Positions 34,664-43,257 of a stretch of 64,000 bases of DNA are shown here, one piece after another. Every line of letters starts with the position of its first letter. Position 1 is the stretch's first letter. A program made the position numbers and the translations under genes. The notes beneath the pieces were generated by a model. That model ran no database searches and had not been told where the DNA came from. It was given only the letters and a program-made list of their open reading frames with translations. Source of the stretch: VFJQ01 sp044226525 (lineage in GTDB: Bacteria > Verrucomicrobiota > Verrucomicrobiia > Chthoniobacterales > Chthoniobacteraceae); assembly GCA_044226525.1 (NCBI GenBank), contig JBGAGV010000001.1:62001-126000 (forward strand). Direction: 5' to 3'.

Positions 34664-35382
34664 GTGATGGGCTGCGGTTTTTCAGCCACCGGGGGCGGAG
34701 GCGGGTTCAGGGAGTCGTTCACGATTTTGCCATCGCGAATCTCGATGCGGCGCGCGGCCTGGGCAGCGATGTTGTTGTCGTGCGTGACGAGGACGATAGT
34801 GCTGCCACTGCGGCTGAGCTCGCGGAACATTTCGAGGATCGTCGCGCCGGTGTTCGAGTCGAGGTTGCCAGTAGGCTCGTCGCCGAAGACGATCTTGGGG
34901 GAATTGACCAGTGCCCGCGCGATGGCGACACGTTGCATCTGGCCGCCGGAAAGCTGGAGCGGAGTGTTGTGAACGCGGTGACTCAGGCCGACCCGCTCGA
35001 TCGCCGCGAGCGCCTTTTCCTTCCGCACCTTGGCTGGGACCCCTGCATAGATGAGCGGCAGTTCCACGTTCTGCAGCACGTTCAGTTTCGCGAGCAGATT
35101 GAAGCTCTGGAAGACGAAGCCGATCTTCTGGTTCCGCATCTCGGCGAGCTTGTTGCCACTCGCGCGGGAGACATCGATGCCGTCGATTTTCATGACGCCC
35201 GTGCTCGGCGTATCGAGGCAGCCGAGCAGGTGCATGAGCGTGCTTTTGCCGCTGCCGCTGGGCCCGATGATGGCGGCGAACTCACCCTGGCCGATCTCGA
35301 GATCCACGCCCGCGAGCGCGTTGATCTCCTGCTCGCCGACGATATACCGCTTGGTGACGTTCTGGAGTTCGATCAGCGCCAT
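34660..35382 (-). CDS. MacB/LolD-type ABC transporter ATP-binding protein
   Basis: 240 residues from MALIELQNVTKRYIVGEQEINAL. Walker A GPSGSGKST, Q-loop FVFQSFNL, signature LSGGQMQRVAIARAL, Walker B IVFGDEPTGNLDS, switch His in VTHD. It is the ATPase of the MacB/LolCDE class and works with the permease that overlaps its 3' end. I chose the ATG at 35382 since the 14 codons before it are the translation of GAAATTC spacer repeats (FRISNFEFRIS). Confidence 0.95.
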   Translation of the reverse strand: MALIELQNVTKRYIVGEQEINALAGVDLEIGQGEFAAIIGPSGSGKSTLMHLLGCLDTPSTGVMKIDGIDVSRASGNKLAEMRNQKIGFVFQSFNLLAKLNVLQNVELPLIYAGVPAKVRKEKALAAIERVGLSHRVHNTPLQLSGGQMQRVAIARALVNSPKIVFGDEPTGNLDSNTGATILEMFRELSRSGSTIVLVTHDNNIAAQAARRIEIRDGKIVNDSLNPPPPPVAEKPQPIT

Positions 35383-35389
35383 TCTTTGG

Positions 35390-35422
35390 GAAATTCGAAA
35401 TTCGAAATTCGAAATTCGAAAC
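35390..35422. repeat. GAAATTC tandem repeat
   Basis: Four perfect 7-bp units (35390-35417) plus a partial unit, directly upstream of the ATPase gene start. A related set of three TTCGGATTT copies sits at 35494-35502, 35512-35520 and 35526-35534. Together they form most of the 160-bp spacer between adaptor and ATPase genes. Confidence 0.85.
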
Positions 35423-35541
35423 AAATTTTAGAAAGCCGGAAATTGATGAAACAAAGAGGGCGCGGTTCCTGATGGTTTGGAGCCTTCACGCTATTCGGAT
35501 TTGTTTCGAACTTCGGATTTCGTGCTTCGGATTTCCAAAGG

Positions 35542-36702
35542 CTACGACGACCGCTGTTTTTTGCTGCCTTTGCTCGTTCCCGCCGGTTTGCCGTTGTTCG
35601 AGTGAATCGGCACCGCGGATTCGATGTTCGGATGATCGGGCTCGATGAGCATGACCACTTCGCCTTCCTGCACGCCGTCCTTGATTTCCGCGTAATCGAA
35701 ATTGGTCACGCCGATGCGCACCTCGCGGCGCTCGGTGGCGACTCCGTTGCGCACATAGACGACCTTTTTGTTGCCATCGCCGCGGAACACCGCGGAGATC
35801 GGCACCGCCACGGCCGAGTCGGCCTTGGCGATGGGGATGTTGAGATTCACCGTCATGCCCGGGCGCAGGCGGGCGTTGGGGTTTTCGATCGTGGCCTCGA
35901 TGTCGAAGCCTTTCACGCTGTTCTTCACCGTGGCCACCGGCGCGATGAAGCTGATCTTGCCGCTCATGTTCACGTCCTTGAGCGAGTCCGCTTTCAGCTT
36001 CACCGGTTGATCGACCTTGAGCCGCGCGACATCGACCTGGTTGACGTGGGTCTGGACGAGTAGCTTGTCGAGGTTCGCCACCGTCATGAGCGTCGTGCCA
36101 CTGTTCACGCTCGCCGCGGCGACCACGACCTGGCCTTCAATGACCGGCAGCACGAGCACTGTGCCATCAATCGGCGAGGTGATTTTCGTCTTGCGCAGTT
36201 TTTCCTCGGTGATCTGCAGCTTGCGTTCCGCTTTCGTGAGATTGTTCTGCGAAATGTCGTATTCGCTGTTGAGGTTGTCGAATTGTTCGCGGCTGACGAG
36301 CTTTGCTTCGAAGAGTTCTTTCGAGCGTTCGAAGTTGCGCTTGTCCTTTTCCATCTCCAGCTTCGCGCCGTCGATTTCCGAAAGGACGCTCTGCTTTTCC
36401 GTCATGAGGTCGCGGTCATCGATCTCGGCGAGCAGGTCGCCAGACTTCACAGTGTCCCCTGCCTCCACGTGCAACGCCTGAATCTTGCCACTGACCTCGG
36501 ACTTCACATCGAGCTGGAAGGACGGAGCCACATCGCCGGCCACCTCGACGCTGAAGTCAATGTCGCGCTTCTCAGCCTTGATGAGCAGGCGGGCCGGAAT
36601 CTCTTCCTTGGCCGGACCGCCGACGCGGCCGGTTTTGACCAGCCACCAGCCAGTCCCTCCGAGGGCGGCAAGAACGGTCAAAGCGATAATGGTTTTCTTC
36701 AT
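35542..36702 (-). CDS. MacA/HlyD-like periplasmic adaptor (membrane fusion) protein
   Basis: 386 residues from MKKTIIALTVLAALGGTGWWLV (inner-membrane anchor or signal). Then the adaptor layout: lipoyl half-motif (VKSEVSGKIQALHVEAGDTVKSGDLLAEID), a coiled-coil hairpin at about 95-165, second lipoyl half (TKITSPIDGTVLVLPVIEGQVV), and beta-barrel domain (RPGMTVNLNIPI). The C-terminus is short and basic. First gene of the tripartite exporter with 34660-35382 and 33299-34663. No outer-membrane TolC gene lies nearby. Confidence 0.93.
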   Translation of the reverse strand: MKKTIIALTVLAALGGTGWWLVKTGRVGGPAKEEIPARLLIKAEKRDIDFSVEVAGDVAPSFQLDVKSEVSGKIQALHVEAGDTVKSGDLLAEIDDRDLMTEKQSVLSEIDGAKLEMEKDKRNFERSKELFEAKLVSREQFDNLNSEYDISQNNLTKAERKLQITEEKLRKTKITSPIDGTVLVLPVIEGQVVVAAASVNSGTTLMTVANLDKLLVQTHVNQVDVARLKVDQPVKLKADSLKDVNMSGKISFIAPVATVKNSVKGFDIEATIENPNARLRPGMTVNLNIPIAKADSAVAVPISAVFRGDGNKKVVYVRNGVATERREVRIGVTNFDYAEIKDGVQEGEVVMLIEPDHPNIESAVPIHSNNGKPAGTSKGSKKQRSS

Positions 36703-36936
36703 CAGGAACGGTGGAAAAGCAGGATGCGGGTAAAGGGAACCCATTGTGGCGAGGGTTCGTGCCGGGGCAACTCGCCTGATGGGTCATAAGCTCAACCTTG
36801 CAAAACTGGCGATCCTTAGTCACTCCAGAAGGAATTTGCTGGCGGGCTCCCCCGTTGGGGCGGCACAGAGCAGAGATTTGTTACCAAAATGTCATGTGGC
36901 GTTGGACCCGGTTATCAGGCATCCTCTCGGGTCCCC
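36703..36936. other. divergent intergenic region before the secretion operon
   Basis: 234 bases between the adaptor gene and the first pseudopilin. It should hold promoters in both directions. I see no riboswitch, tRNA or clear consensus promoter. Confidence 0.4.
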
Positions 36937-37434
36937 ATGCACCACTCCCGCTCCGCTTTCACCATGATGGAGATGATGCTGGCAATCGCGCTGGCCGTCA
37001 TCGTCATGACGATCGCGATTCCGACGATCGGGACGATTTTCGAGAAGGACGAGCTTCAGGGGACGTTCGACAAGTTCAGCGAGTTTGTTCAGAAGGCTCA
37101 GGCCAAGGCGATCACCGAGCGTCGGACCATTCTCCTCGTCTGGCACGACCGCGACCCGAAACGGCACATGGAAGCGGGGCTCTCCATGGAACCCGAAATC
37201 CTGACCGCCGAAGAGGCCGACGCCCAGCCTGAGAGCTTCGGCTTCGACGGCGCGGAAGTGCGGCTCGACCGTCCCTATGCCTTGGAAGACAAGCCGCTCT
37301 CGGTGTGGCCGTTCTGGCGCAGCGGCACCTGCGAGCCGGTGCGCGTCTCCTTCACGGGCAAGGCCGGCCATTGGGTCGCCGAGTTCGATCCGCTGACCGC
37401 GCGCGGCACCATTGTGGAGATGAGCAACGAATGA
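36937..37434 (+). CDS. GspH-like minor pseudopilin
   Basis: 165 residues from MHHSRSAFTMMEMMLAIALAVIVM, a prepilin N-terminus with basic leader, cleavage before Phe, and Glu at +5; the residue before the cut is Ala, not Gly, which is tolerated but unusual. The following region ELQGTFDKFSEFVQKAQAKAITERRTILLVW is the GspH/FimT pattern. First gene of an operon whose genes mostly overlap by 4 bases (ATGA). It builds the tip of the secretion pseudopilus or a type IV-like pilus. Confidence 0.85.
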   Translation: MHHSRSAFTMMEMMLAIALAVIVMTIAIPTIGTIFEKDELQGTFDKFSEFVQKAQAKAITERRTILLVWHDRDPKRHMEAGLSMEPEILTAEEADAQPESFGFDGAEVRLDRPYALEDKPLSVWPFWRSGTCEPVRVSFTGKAGHWVAEFDPLTARGTIVEMSNE

Positions 37435-37844
37435 AGGCGCCCTTTTCCCACCGGGGCCGGGGTGGTTTCCTGCTCATTGAGGTGCTTGTGGCGGTAGCCA
37501 TTTTTGCCGCCGCGGTGCTCGCCCTCGGCCGGTGCGTGGAAAACGTCATCGCCGCTCAGATTTTCAAGGATCAGGACGAGCAGGTGCGCCGGTTTCTCGA
37601 TGGGAAAATCTCCGAGATCGAAGCGGGGGCGGTGCCACTGAGTGACTCGGCGACCACGGAAGACCTCAAGGATTGGCTGCCGGGCGCCAAGCTCACAACC
37701 AAGCGCGCCCAGCTCAAGCGCAAGAACGAGAAGGATCAGGACCTCTTTGGCCTCTACATCGTCGATGTGGAAGTCTCCTGGCTGGCCGACGGCGTCAAGC
37801 AATCGCGCGGCACGTCGTTTTACATTTACCCCGAGCAGCGATGA
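37431..37844 (+). CDS. GspI-like minor pseudopilin
   Basis: 137 residues from MKAPFSHRGRGGFLLIEVLVAVAIFA: prepilin leader ending in Gly, cut before Phe, Glu at +5. The helix VLVAVAIFAAAVLALGRCVENVIAAQI is followed by a short globular part, as in GspI. The start overlaps the GspH-like stop (ATGA at 37431-37434). Confidence 0.85.
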   Translation: MKAPFSHRGRGGFLLIEVLVAVAIFAAAVLALGRCVENVIAAQIFKDQDEQVRRFLDGKISEIEAGAVPLSDSATTEDLKDWLPGAKLTTKRAQLKRKNEKDQDLFGLYIVDVEVSWLADGVKQSRGTSFYIYPEQR

Positions 37845-38449
37845 ACCGGCGCGCCTTCACCCTTCTCGAAGTGGTCGTGGCGGTGGTGCTCATCGGCCTG
37901 ATCTCCATGACGCTCTACCGCTTCGTGGAGACCTCGCTCACGGGCATCGAATTTTCCAAGGAACGCGAAGCCGAAGCCGAGAAAGTGGCCGCCGTCTTCC
38001 GTTACATCGATGCGCAACTCGACGACCTGAAGCCTCGCGCCCAGAGTTCTCTCCTCGGCACCCCGCACAAGTTTGGCAGCAACCTCAACTCCGACGAACT
38101 CCAGTGGCGCTGCTTCGCCGGGGCCGGCACGCTGAGCAGCGCCGGGCAGGGGGAGTGGTATGGCACACTCACCCTCATGCCCGAGAAGAAAAACACCAGC
38201 GTCCTCGATCTGGGCATCAAGCGCCGCTACGTGGATGCCGACGAAAAGAGCTTCGACTGGGTGCCGCTGATGCCGGACGTGGCCGGCCTGAAATTCGAAT
38301 ACTACAGCCAGCAGCTCAACGCCTGGCTCGACCGCTGGAACGACATTAACAGCCGCCCGCGCCTCGTGCGCATGTGGCTGTGGCGGACCAAGGATTCCAT
38401 GCCCGAGCAGGCCGTCTTCACCGTGAACTCTTCGCGCCTCGAACGATGA
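37841..38449 (+). CDS. GspJ-like minor pseudopilin
   Basis: 202 residues from MNRRAFTLLEVVVAVVLIGLISMTLYRF, a prepilin N-terminus. The globular part contains VAGLKFEYYSQQLNAWLDRWND and LPRLVRMW-like strands (here RPRLVRMWLWR) that are typical of GspJ. ATG overlaps the stop of the GspI-like gene. Confidence 0.88.
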   Translation: MNRRAFTLLEVVVAVVLIGLISMTLYRFVETSLTGIEFSKEREAEAEKVAAVFRYIDAQLDDLKPRAQSSLLGTPHKFGSNLNSDELQWRCFAGAGTLSSAGQGEWYGTLTLMPEKKNTSVLDLGIKRRYVDADEKSFDWVPLMPDVAGLKFEYYSQQLNAWLDRWNDINSRPRLVRMWLWRTKDSMPEQAVFTVNSSRLER

Positions 38450-39342
38450 GAACGACGAATCCCACCCGCGGCTCCGCTCTCATGCTCGTCCTGTGGGCCA
38501 TCCTGCTGCTCACCACCGCGATTCTCACGTGGTCCGCGTGGATTCAGGGCGACGTCGAGCTGGCCGCGAATCGCTCCGCGGAAGTCGATGCGCGAGCCAT
38601 GGCGCTCTCCGGCATCGCCGTCGGCAAACACCCGCTCGTCTCCGAAAAAACGCCGGGCTTGGAGGAAGACATCGATGGCACGCGCGGTTATCGGGTCCGG
38701 ATCGTCAGCGAAGGCGGGAAGCTGAACATCAACTGGCTGCTCTCGGGTGAAGATCCGCAGCGTCTCGCCATGCTGAAATTCTGGCTGCAAAACCACGGCC
38801 TGGATTTCAAGCAGACCGAAACCCTCGTCGATTGCATGCTCGACTATGTGGACGGCGACAATCTCAAGCGGCTCAACGGCGCCGAGGACGAACCGGGCTA
38901 CCTCCCGGCGAATCAGCCGTTCCAGGCGATCGATGAGATCGTCCGGGTGAAAAACGTCGAGCCATTGCTGGCTTCGCCGGGCTGGAAGGAAGAGCTGACC
39001 ATCTACAGCAATGGCCCCATCGACCTGTCCTCCGCGAATGAAGCGCTCCTGCGATTGCTCGGCTTGAGCGAACCGCAGATCACCCGCTTTCTAGCGATCC
39101 GCCGAGGGCGCGACGGCGTGGACGGCACGCAGGACGATTTTCAGTTCAAGAACCTGTCCGAGATTGGCAGTTACCTCGGCCTGGGTGACCGCCAGATGAA
39201 GGGCTTGCAGCCTTACGTCAGCGCCAAGGATCAGACCCAGCGCATCATTTCCGAGGGTCATGCCGGAAATGTCATTCGACAATTGGAGGTCGTCGTCCGA
39301 AAAGGCGGGTCGAATCCGCAAGTCCTCTACTGGCAGGAATGA
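38446..39342 (+). CDS. gspK: GspK-like general secretion pathway protein
   Basis: 298 residues from MRTTNPTRGSALMLVLWAILLLTTAIL. As is usual for GspK, the +5 Glu of other pseudopilins is absent. The GGKLNINWLL strand, the LVDCMLDYVDGDNLKRLNGAEDEPGYL stretch and the FQAIDEIVRV helix are diagnostic. It caps the pseudopilus with the GspI and GspJ proteins. ATG overlaps the GspJ-like stop by 4 bases. Confidence 0.92.
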   Translation: MRTTNPTRGSALMLVLWAILLLTTAILTWSAWIQGDVELAANRSAEVDARAMALSGIAVGKHPLVSEKTPGLEEDIDGTRGYRVRIVSEGGKLNINWLLSGEDPQRLAMLKFWLQNHGLDFKQTETLVDCMLDYVDGDNLKRLNGAEDEPGYLPANQPFQAIDEIVRVKNVEPLLASPGWKEELTIYSNGPIDLSSANEALLRLLGLSEPQITRFLAIRRGRDGVDGTQDDFQFKNLSEIGSYLGLGDRQMKGLQPYVSAKDQTQRIISEGHAGNVIRQLEVVVRKGGSNPQVLYWQE

Positions 39343-40565
39343 AAAAGAACGCCCGTCGCAGCAGCACCGCCTTTGTTTTCCCCGGCGCCACCGGGTGGAA
39401 ACTCCGTCTGCCTTCGGGGCAGATGCAGACCGTCCAGGCACTCGACGAAGCGGCTGCGGCGCTTCCGTCGGGGGCGCAGTTGCACCTCGCGCTCCCGTGC
39501 TCGAGCGCGCTGTTCGAGCGAATGACGCTCCCCTCGGTCGATGAGCAGGAACTCGGCGGCATGGTGCTGCTCCAGCTCGAAAAAACGCTGCCTTATCCCG
39601 TCGAGGAAGCCTCGACCGATTTCGATGTCATCAAGCAGGCGGAGAGTGAATCGACGCTGCTTTCCGTCATTGCGAATCACGCCCAGCTCGACCGCCTGTG
39701 CGAGCCGCTCAAAAGCAAGGCGATCGTCCCGCAGAAAGTCACCGTCTATGCCCAGAGCGTGGCGGCGACGTGTCCGCTGGATGAAACGATTCTGTGCCTC
39801 TGGCCCGAAGACGGCCAGCTCGTGGTGGCCGTGTGCGAGCACGGCAAACTCGGCTACGCCGAAAGCCTCCCGCACACCGATCCCGCCGAGGTGAGCGCCG
39901 AATTGCCCGGCCTGCTCCTGCGCGCCGACATGGCTGGCGTGCCGACCACCTTCGCCCGCGTCCGCATCGAACAAGGTTGCGGCGGCCTGCGCGATCTGCT
40001 CGCCACCCAGCTCGAATTGCCGGTCGATGTGTTCTCCTTCGACGAGCCGCTCCCGGAGCCGAAGGGGAATCTCGTTCCTTCGCCGTGGCTCGAAGAGATG
40101 CGCCAGCTCCAGTCGAGCGGCCAGATGAAGGGGCGCCTGCAACTGCTGGCGATGCTTTATCTCGTGCTGGTCGCGGCGGCCTGCCTTTACCTCGCCTGGC
40201 TCAAGCGGCAGGCGCAGACGCTGGACGTGCAGATCGCCCAGACCCAGCCGCTGGTCGAGTTTCAGCAGGATCAGCAGACGAAATGGAGCGACCTTGCTCC
40301 AGCCATCGATCCCGGCCGTTCTGCGGTCGAGGTGATGAACCTGCTTTTTTCCAACCTGCCCTCGAAGGAAGTGAAGTTCACCCTGTTCGAGTTTGGGGTG
40401 AAGAATTTCAAGATCGAGTGCGAAGCGCCCAGCGCCAGCCAGTGGACCGAATTCACCGACAAACTGCGCAAGGAGCCCGGCCTTGCCGCTTACAAGATCG
40501 ACTCGCCCCCGCCGCAGATCTTCAACGACAACAAGGGCGTCAAATTCACTATCTACGGCCGCTGA
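39339..40565 (+). CDS. GspL/PilM-like secretion assembly protein
   Basis: 408 residues. The N-terminal two-thirds resembles an actin-like GspL/PilM domain (LPCSSALFERMTLP, LEKTLPYPVEEASTDFDVI, TLLSVIANHAQLDRLCEPL), then one membrane helix at about 268-287 (LAMLYLVLVAAACLYLAWL) and a periplasmic PilN/GspL-C-type part. The start overlaps the GspK stop (ATGA). The protein links the cytoplasmic ATPase to the periplasmic platform. Confidence 0.82.
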   Translation: MKKNARRSSTAFVFPGATGWKLRLPSGQMQTVQALDEAAAALPSGAQLHLALPCSSALFERMTLPSVDEQELGGMVLLQLEKTLPYPVEEASTDFDVIKQAESESTLLSVIANHAQLDRLCEPLKSKAIVPQKVTVYAQSVAATCPLDETILCLWPEDGQLVVAVCEHGKLGYAESLPHTDPAEVSAELPGLLLRADMAGVPTTFARVRIEQGCGGLRDLLATQLELPVDVFSFDEPLPEPKGNLVPSPWLEEMRQLQSSGQMKGRLQLLAMLYLVLVAAACLYLAWLKRQAQTLDVQIAQTQPLVEFQQDQQTKWSDLAPAIDPGRSAVEVMNLLFSNLPSKEVKFTLFEFGVKNFKIECEAPSASQWTEFTDKLRKEPGLAAYKIDSPPPQIFNDNKGVKFTIYGR

Positions 40566-40569
40566 CGTC

Positions 40570-41112
40570 ATGGAGATGAACTCTCGCGAACGCACCCTCG
40601 CCTTTCTCGTCGGCACCATCGTGGTGATCTTCGTGACGTTCTTTCTCGTGCAATTTTTCCTCAAACAACAGCGGCTGCTCACGCAGCAGCTCAGGACGAA
40701 GAAGGAAAACCTGCTCTCCATGCGCACCCTCATTGCCGAGCGCGACCTGTGGGAGCAGCGCGACCAATGGCTGCACCAGCACCAGCCGCACATCGACAAC
40801 GCCAACAGCGCCGGCGTGAACCTGCTGGAGGAGATCAAGCAAATCGCTCAGAACCATTCGCTCACGCCGACCGATGCGAACATCGGCCAGGCCAACCCCA
40901 GCCTGCGCAACAGCGGCAAATCGAGCTTTCAGCCCGTGGGCGTGAGCTTCAAGGTGAAGGGCAAGTGGGAAGACCTCGTCGATTTCCTCTACGACGTGCA
41001 GACGCCCACGAACTTCCTCGTCTTCGAAAAAGCCTCCCTCGAACTCGACAAGGACGACAAGACGCAGGTGAGTGCCAGCCTCAACGTGGCCAAATGGTTT
41101 GCCCCGCAATGA
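40570..41112 (+). CDS. GspM/PilO-like secretion assembly protein
   Basis: 180 residues from MEMNSRERTLAFLVGTIVVIFVTFFLVQFF: short cytosolic start, one membrane helix (about 10-31), coiled coil (32-75) and a ferredoxin-like periplasmic domain with FQPVGVSFKVKGKWEDLVDFLYDVQ. This is the layout of GspM/PilO, the partner of GspL/PilN. It starts 4 bases after the GspL-like stop codon. Confidence 0.82.
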   Translation: MEMNSRERTLAFLVGTIVVIFVTFFLVQFFLKQQRLLTQQLRTKKENLLSMRTLIAERDLWEQRDQWLHQHQPHIDNANSAGVNLLEEIKQIAQNHSLTPTDANIGQANPSLRNSGKSSFQPVGVSFKVKGKWEDLVDFLYDVQTPTNFLVFEKASLELDKDDKTQVSASLNVAKWFAPQ

Positions 41113-41825
41113 ACCGCCCCGCCGATGCCATGAGCCGATCCCTTTCTTCCCGTTTCGTGGGCGCACTGCTTTTTCTCGCTCGCGTGAGTCTCGCCGGCGC
41201 CGTCACGGCGGTAATTCCCGATCGCCTTCCGCACGACCGCTACGATAAGCTCCGCAGTGAGCCGTTTTTTGCCGTGGCGACCGCCGTGGAAAAACCGGTG
41301 GAGAAGGAGCCGTGGGCGCAGAATCTCTACCTCGGCAGCGTGGCGAAGCAGAAGAAGGACGGTGTCGATGTGGACTGGGTGATCGTGAAGGATCGCACGC
41401 AGCCGGGCACGTTGATCCAGCTTGTCGGGAGTGAGCCGAAGGAAGGGTATCAACTCGTGAAGCTCGAATGGTCCGAAGAGCCGCGGAAGACCAAGGCGCA
41501 GATTAAAAAAGGAACCGAGTTTGCGACCATCGAGATGGACCAGGCGGCCTTTACCGCTACCGCCTCACCGCAGATCCCGAACCGTCCGGCCGCGCCCGGG
41601 GCCGCCGTGCCGGCTGCGGTGAACCGCCCGGGCATGCCTCAGCCCGCGACCAATATCGCCCGGCCCGGCATGCCGCAACCGCCCACGCAGGCTCGTCCGC
41701 CGGTGCAGATTCCTCGCCCCGCCAATCTGCCGCCCGCGCTGCCGCAGGCGACCGCCCCGCAGCCGGCGAGCCCGAATAACAATGCGGTTCGCTCGCGCGT
41801 CCGCGTCATTCCGAGCAAGCCGTAG
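41109..41825 (+). CDS. small secreted protein with Pro-rich tail, paralogue of 22055-22561
   Basis: 238 residues from an ATG that overlaps the GspM-like stop by 4 bases (another ATG at 41130 is possible). Signal peptide (LFLARVSLAGAVTAVIP), core PWAQNLYLGSVAKQKKDGVDVDWVIVKDRTQPGTLIQLV shared with 22055-22561, then a Pro/Ala-rich tail with repeats of GMPQP. Its position, overlapping a GspM gene, suggests a periplasmic accessory of the secretion system such as a GspC-like linker, but no sequence homology to GspC is evident. Confidence 0.78.
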   Translation: MNRPADAMSRSLSSRFVGALLFLARVSLAGAVTAVIPDRLPHDRYDKLRSEPFFAVATAVEKPVEKEPWAQNLYLGSVAKQKKDGVDVDWVIVKDRTQPGTLIQLVGSEPKEGYQLVKLEWSEEPRKTKAQIKKGTEFATIEMDQAAFTATASPQIPNRPAAPGAAVPAAVNRPGMPQPATNIARPGMPQPPTQARPPVQIPRPANLPPALPQATAPQPASPNNNAVRSRVRVIPSKP

Positions 41826-41959
41826 GCCCGGGGAGTGCGGCAGCCCCTGCTGCCGCGGTGGAAGGAGGACAGCCTGCGGCGAACCGCTTGCCTCGCCTTT
41901 GCGTTGAATCCCTTCGTCCTCGCCCCTACATACACGCGCCGCCCAGCTTTTCCCCGCCT

Positions 41960-43252
41960 GTGAAACTCTTCTCCACCCCCGCGACGCAGCTCTGCCTCTT
42001 CGCCCTGCTTTTCCTTTTCGGATCACCGCTTTCCACCCGCGCTGATCCGGCGGTGCCGCCGAATATCCTCGATCCGAAAACCGCCACGGAGGCTTGGAAC
42101 ATTATCCGCCTCGCTCGCGCTAATGCGGCGCGTCTCATCCACGAGCAGCGCTTCGACGAGATCACCGTGCAGATGTCCTTCCTCAGCCCCTCGCTGCGCC
42201 GGCTCGTGCGGGAAGTGAACAAGGCCGAAGCCGTCGCGCCGGTGCAGGAAATCACGACTCGCGCCCAGTCATGGGTCGTGGCCGTGGCGCGAACCAGCGG
42301 GCAGAACAATCCCACCGGCGCCACCGAGGGGTTCGAAAAACTCAGCGCCTTGCTCGATCAACTCGCGACCTGGTTCGACCCGAAGATCGTCTCCGGGGAA
42401 ATCTACGTCTGCCCCGTTCATCCGGAGATCGCCGAGCCCGCCGCGACCGCGCCGTGCAGCAAATGCGGCCGGCCGCTCGTGCCGCGCCGGCTGCCCTACA
42501 GCTTCATCTACATGCCCCCCGGTGAACCTTCGGTGAAGCTTGCCGCCACCCCGGACGGCCCGATCGTCGCGGGGAAAAAAGCGTCGGTCAAAATCCGTCT
42601 CGCGCACGGCGATCGATCGCCCGTCGTGCCGAACGATCTGCTCCTCGTGCACACGCAGCCCATTCACCTGTTCATTCAGGACACGGGCCTCAGCGATTAT
42701 CACCACGAGTTGCCAACTGCCACGAGCACGCCGGGGGAATACGAGTTTTCCTTCATGCCGCAAAAAACCGCGCCTTATCGCGTCTGGGTCGATATCGTCC
42801 CCGCCGCGACGGGGGTGGAAGAGTTGCCTTTTGTGGACCTGCCTTCCGAAGGGAAGGGGGAACGTTTTTCGCGCCTTGGCGATACCTTCACGAGCACCGT
42901 CGAAGGCTTCAACTTCGAGCTGACTTTCGCCGGGGGAAACAACCAGCCACCTCGCGTCGGGCAACTCCACGCCATGTCGATCAAGGTCACTTCCGCCGAC
43001 GGAAAACCGGTCACCCAGCTCGAGCCCACCATGAACGCCTTCGCGCATCTCGTTGGGTTCTACGACGACTTTCACACCGTCGTCCATCTGCATCCCGCCG
43101 GCGGCGACATCCTCGACCCGCGTGCCCGGGGCGGCCCGCTGCTCGACTTCCGTTTCTACGCGCCGAAGCCCGGTTTTCTCCGCCTCTACGGTCAGATCTT
43201 CATCGGCGGCAAAACGATCTTCGCGCCTTTCAACCTCACCGTCGCGCCCTGA
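41960..43252 (+). CDS. secreted heavy-metal-binding-domain (HMBD) protein (copy 2)
   Basis: 430 residues from a GTG at 41960 (VKLFSTPATQLCLFALLFLFG), signal peptide ending near TRADPAVPP. Contains CPVHP, then CSKCG, the HMBD Cys/His pattern, and the same C-terminal VGFYDDFHTVVHLHPAGGD block as copy 1. Both copies have NILDPKTATEAWN-like starts and share the same overall fold. It lies 134 bp downstream of the small secreted gene and is convergent with the His-rich lipoprotein gene (end 43258). Metal sensing or delivery is inference. Confidence 0.82.
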   Translation: MKLFSTPATQLCLFALLFLFGSPLSTRADPAVPPNILDPKTATEAWNIIRLARANAARLIHEQRFDEITVQMSFLSPSLRRLVREVNKAEAVAPVQEITTRAQSWVVAVARTSGQNNPTGATEGFEKLSALLDQLATWFDPKIVSGEIYVCPVHPEIAEPAATAPCSKCGRPLVPRRLPYSFIYMPPGEPSVKLAATPDGPIVAGKKASVKIRLAHGDRSPVVPNDLLLVHTQPIHLFIQDTGLSDYHHELPTATSTPGEYEFSFMPQKTAPYRVWVDIVPAATGVEELPFVDLPSEGKGERFSRLGDTFTSTVEGFNFELTFAGGNNQPPRVGQLHAMSIKVTSADGKPVTQLEPTMNAFAHLVGFYDDFHTVVHLHPAGGDILDPRARGGPLLDFRFYAPKPGFLRLYGQIFIGGKTIFAPFNLTVAP

Positions 43253-43257
43253 GCAGA

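Noticed and set aside
36841..36900. Riboswitch-like structure before the secretion operon
   Set aside because: GC-rich complementary bits exist, but none matches the conserved core of c-di-GMP, cobalamin or other riboswitch classes that I can recall.
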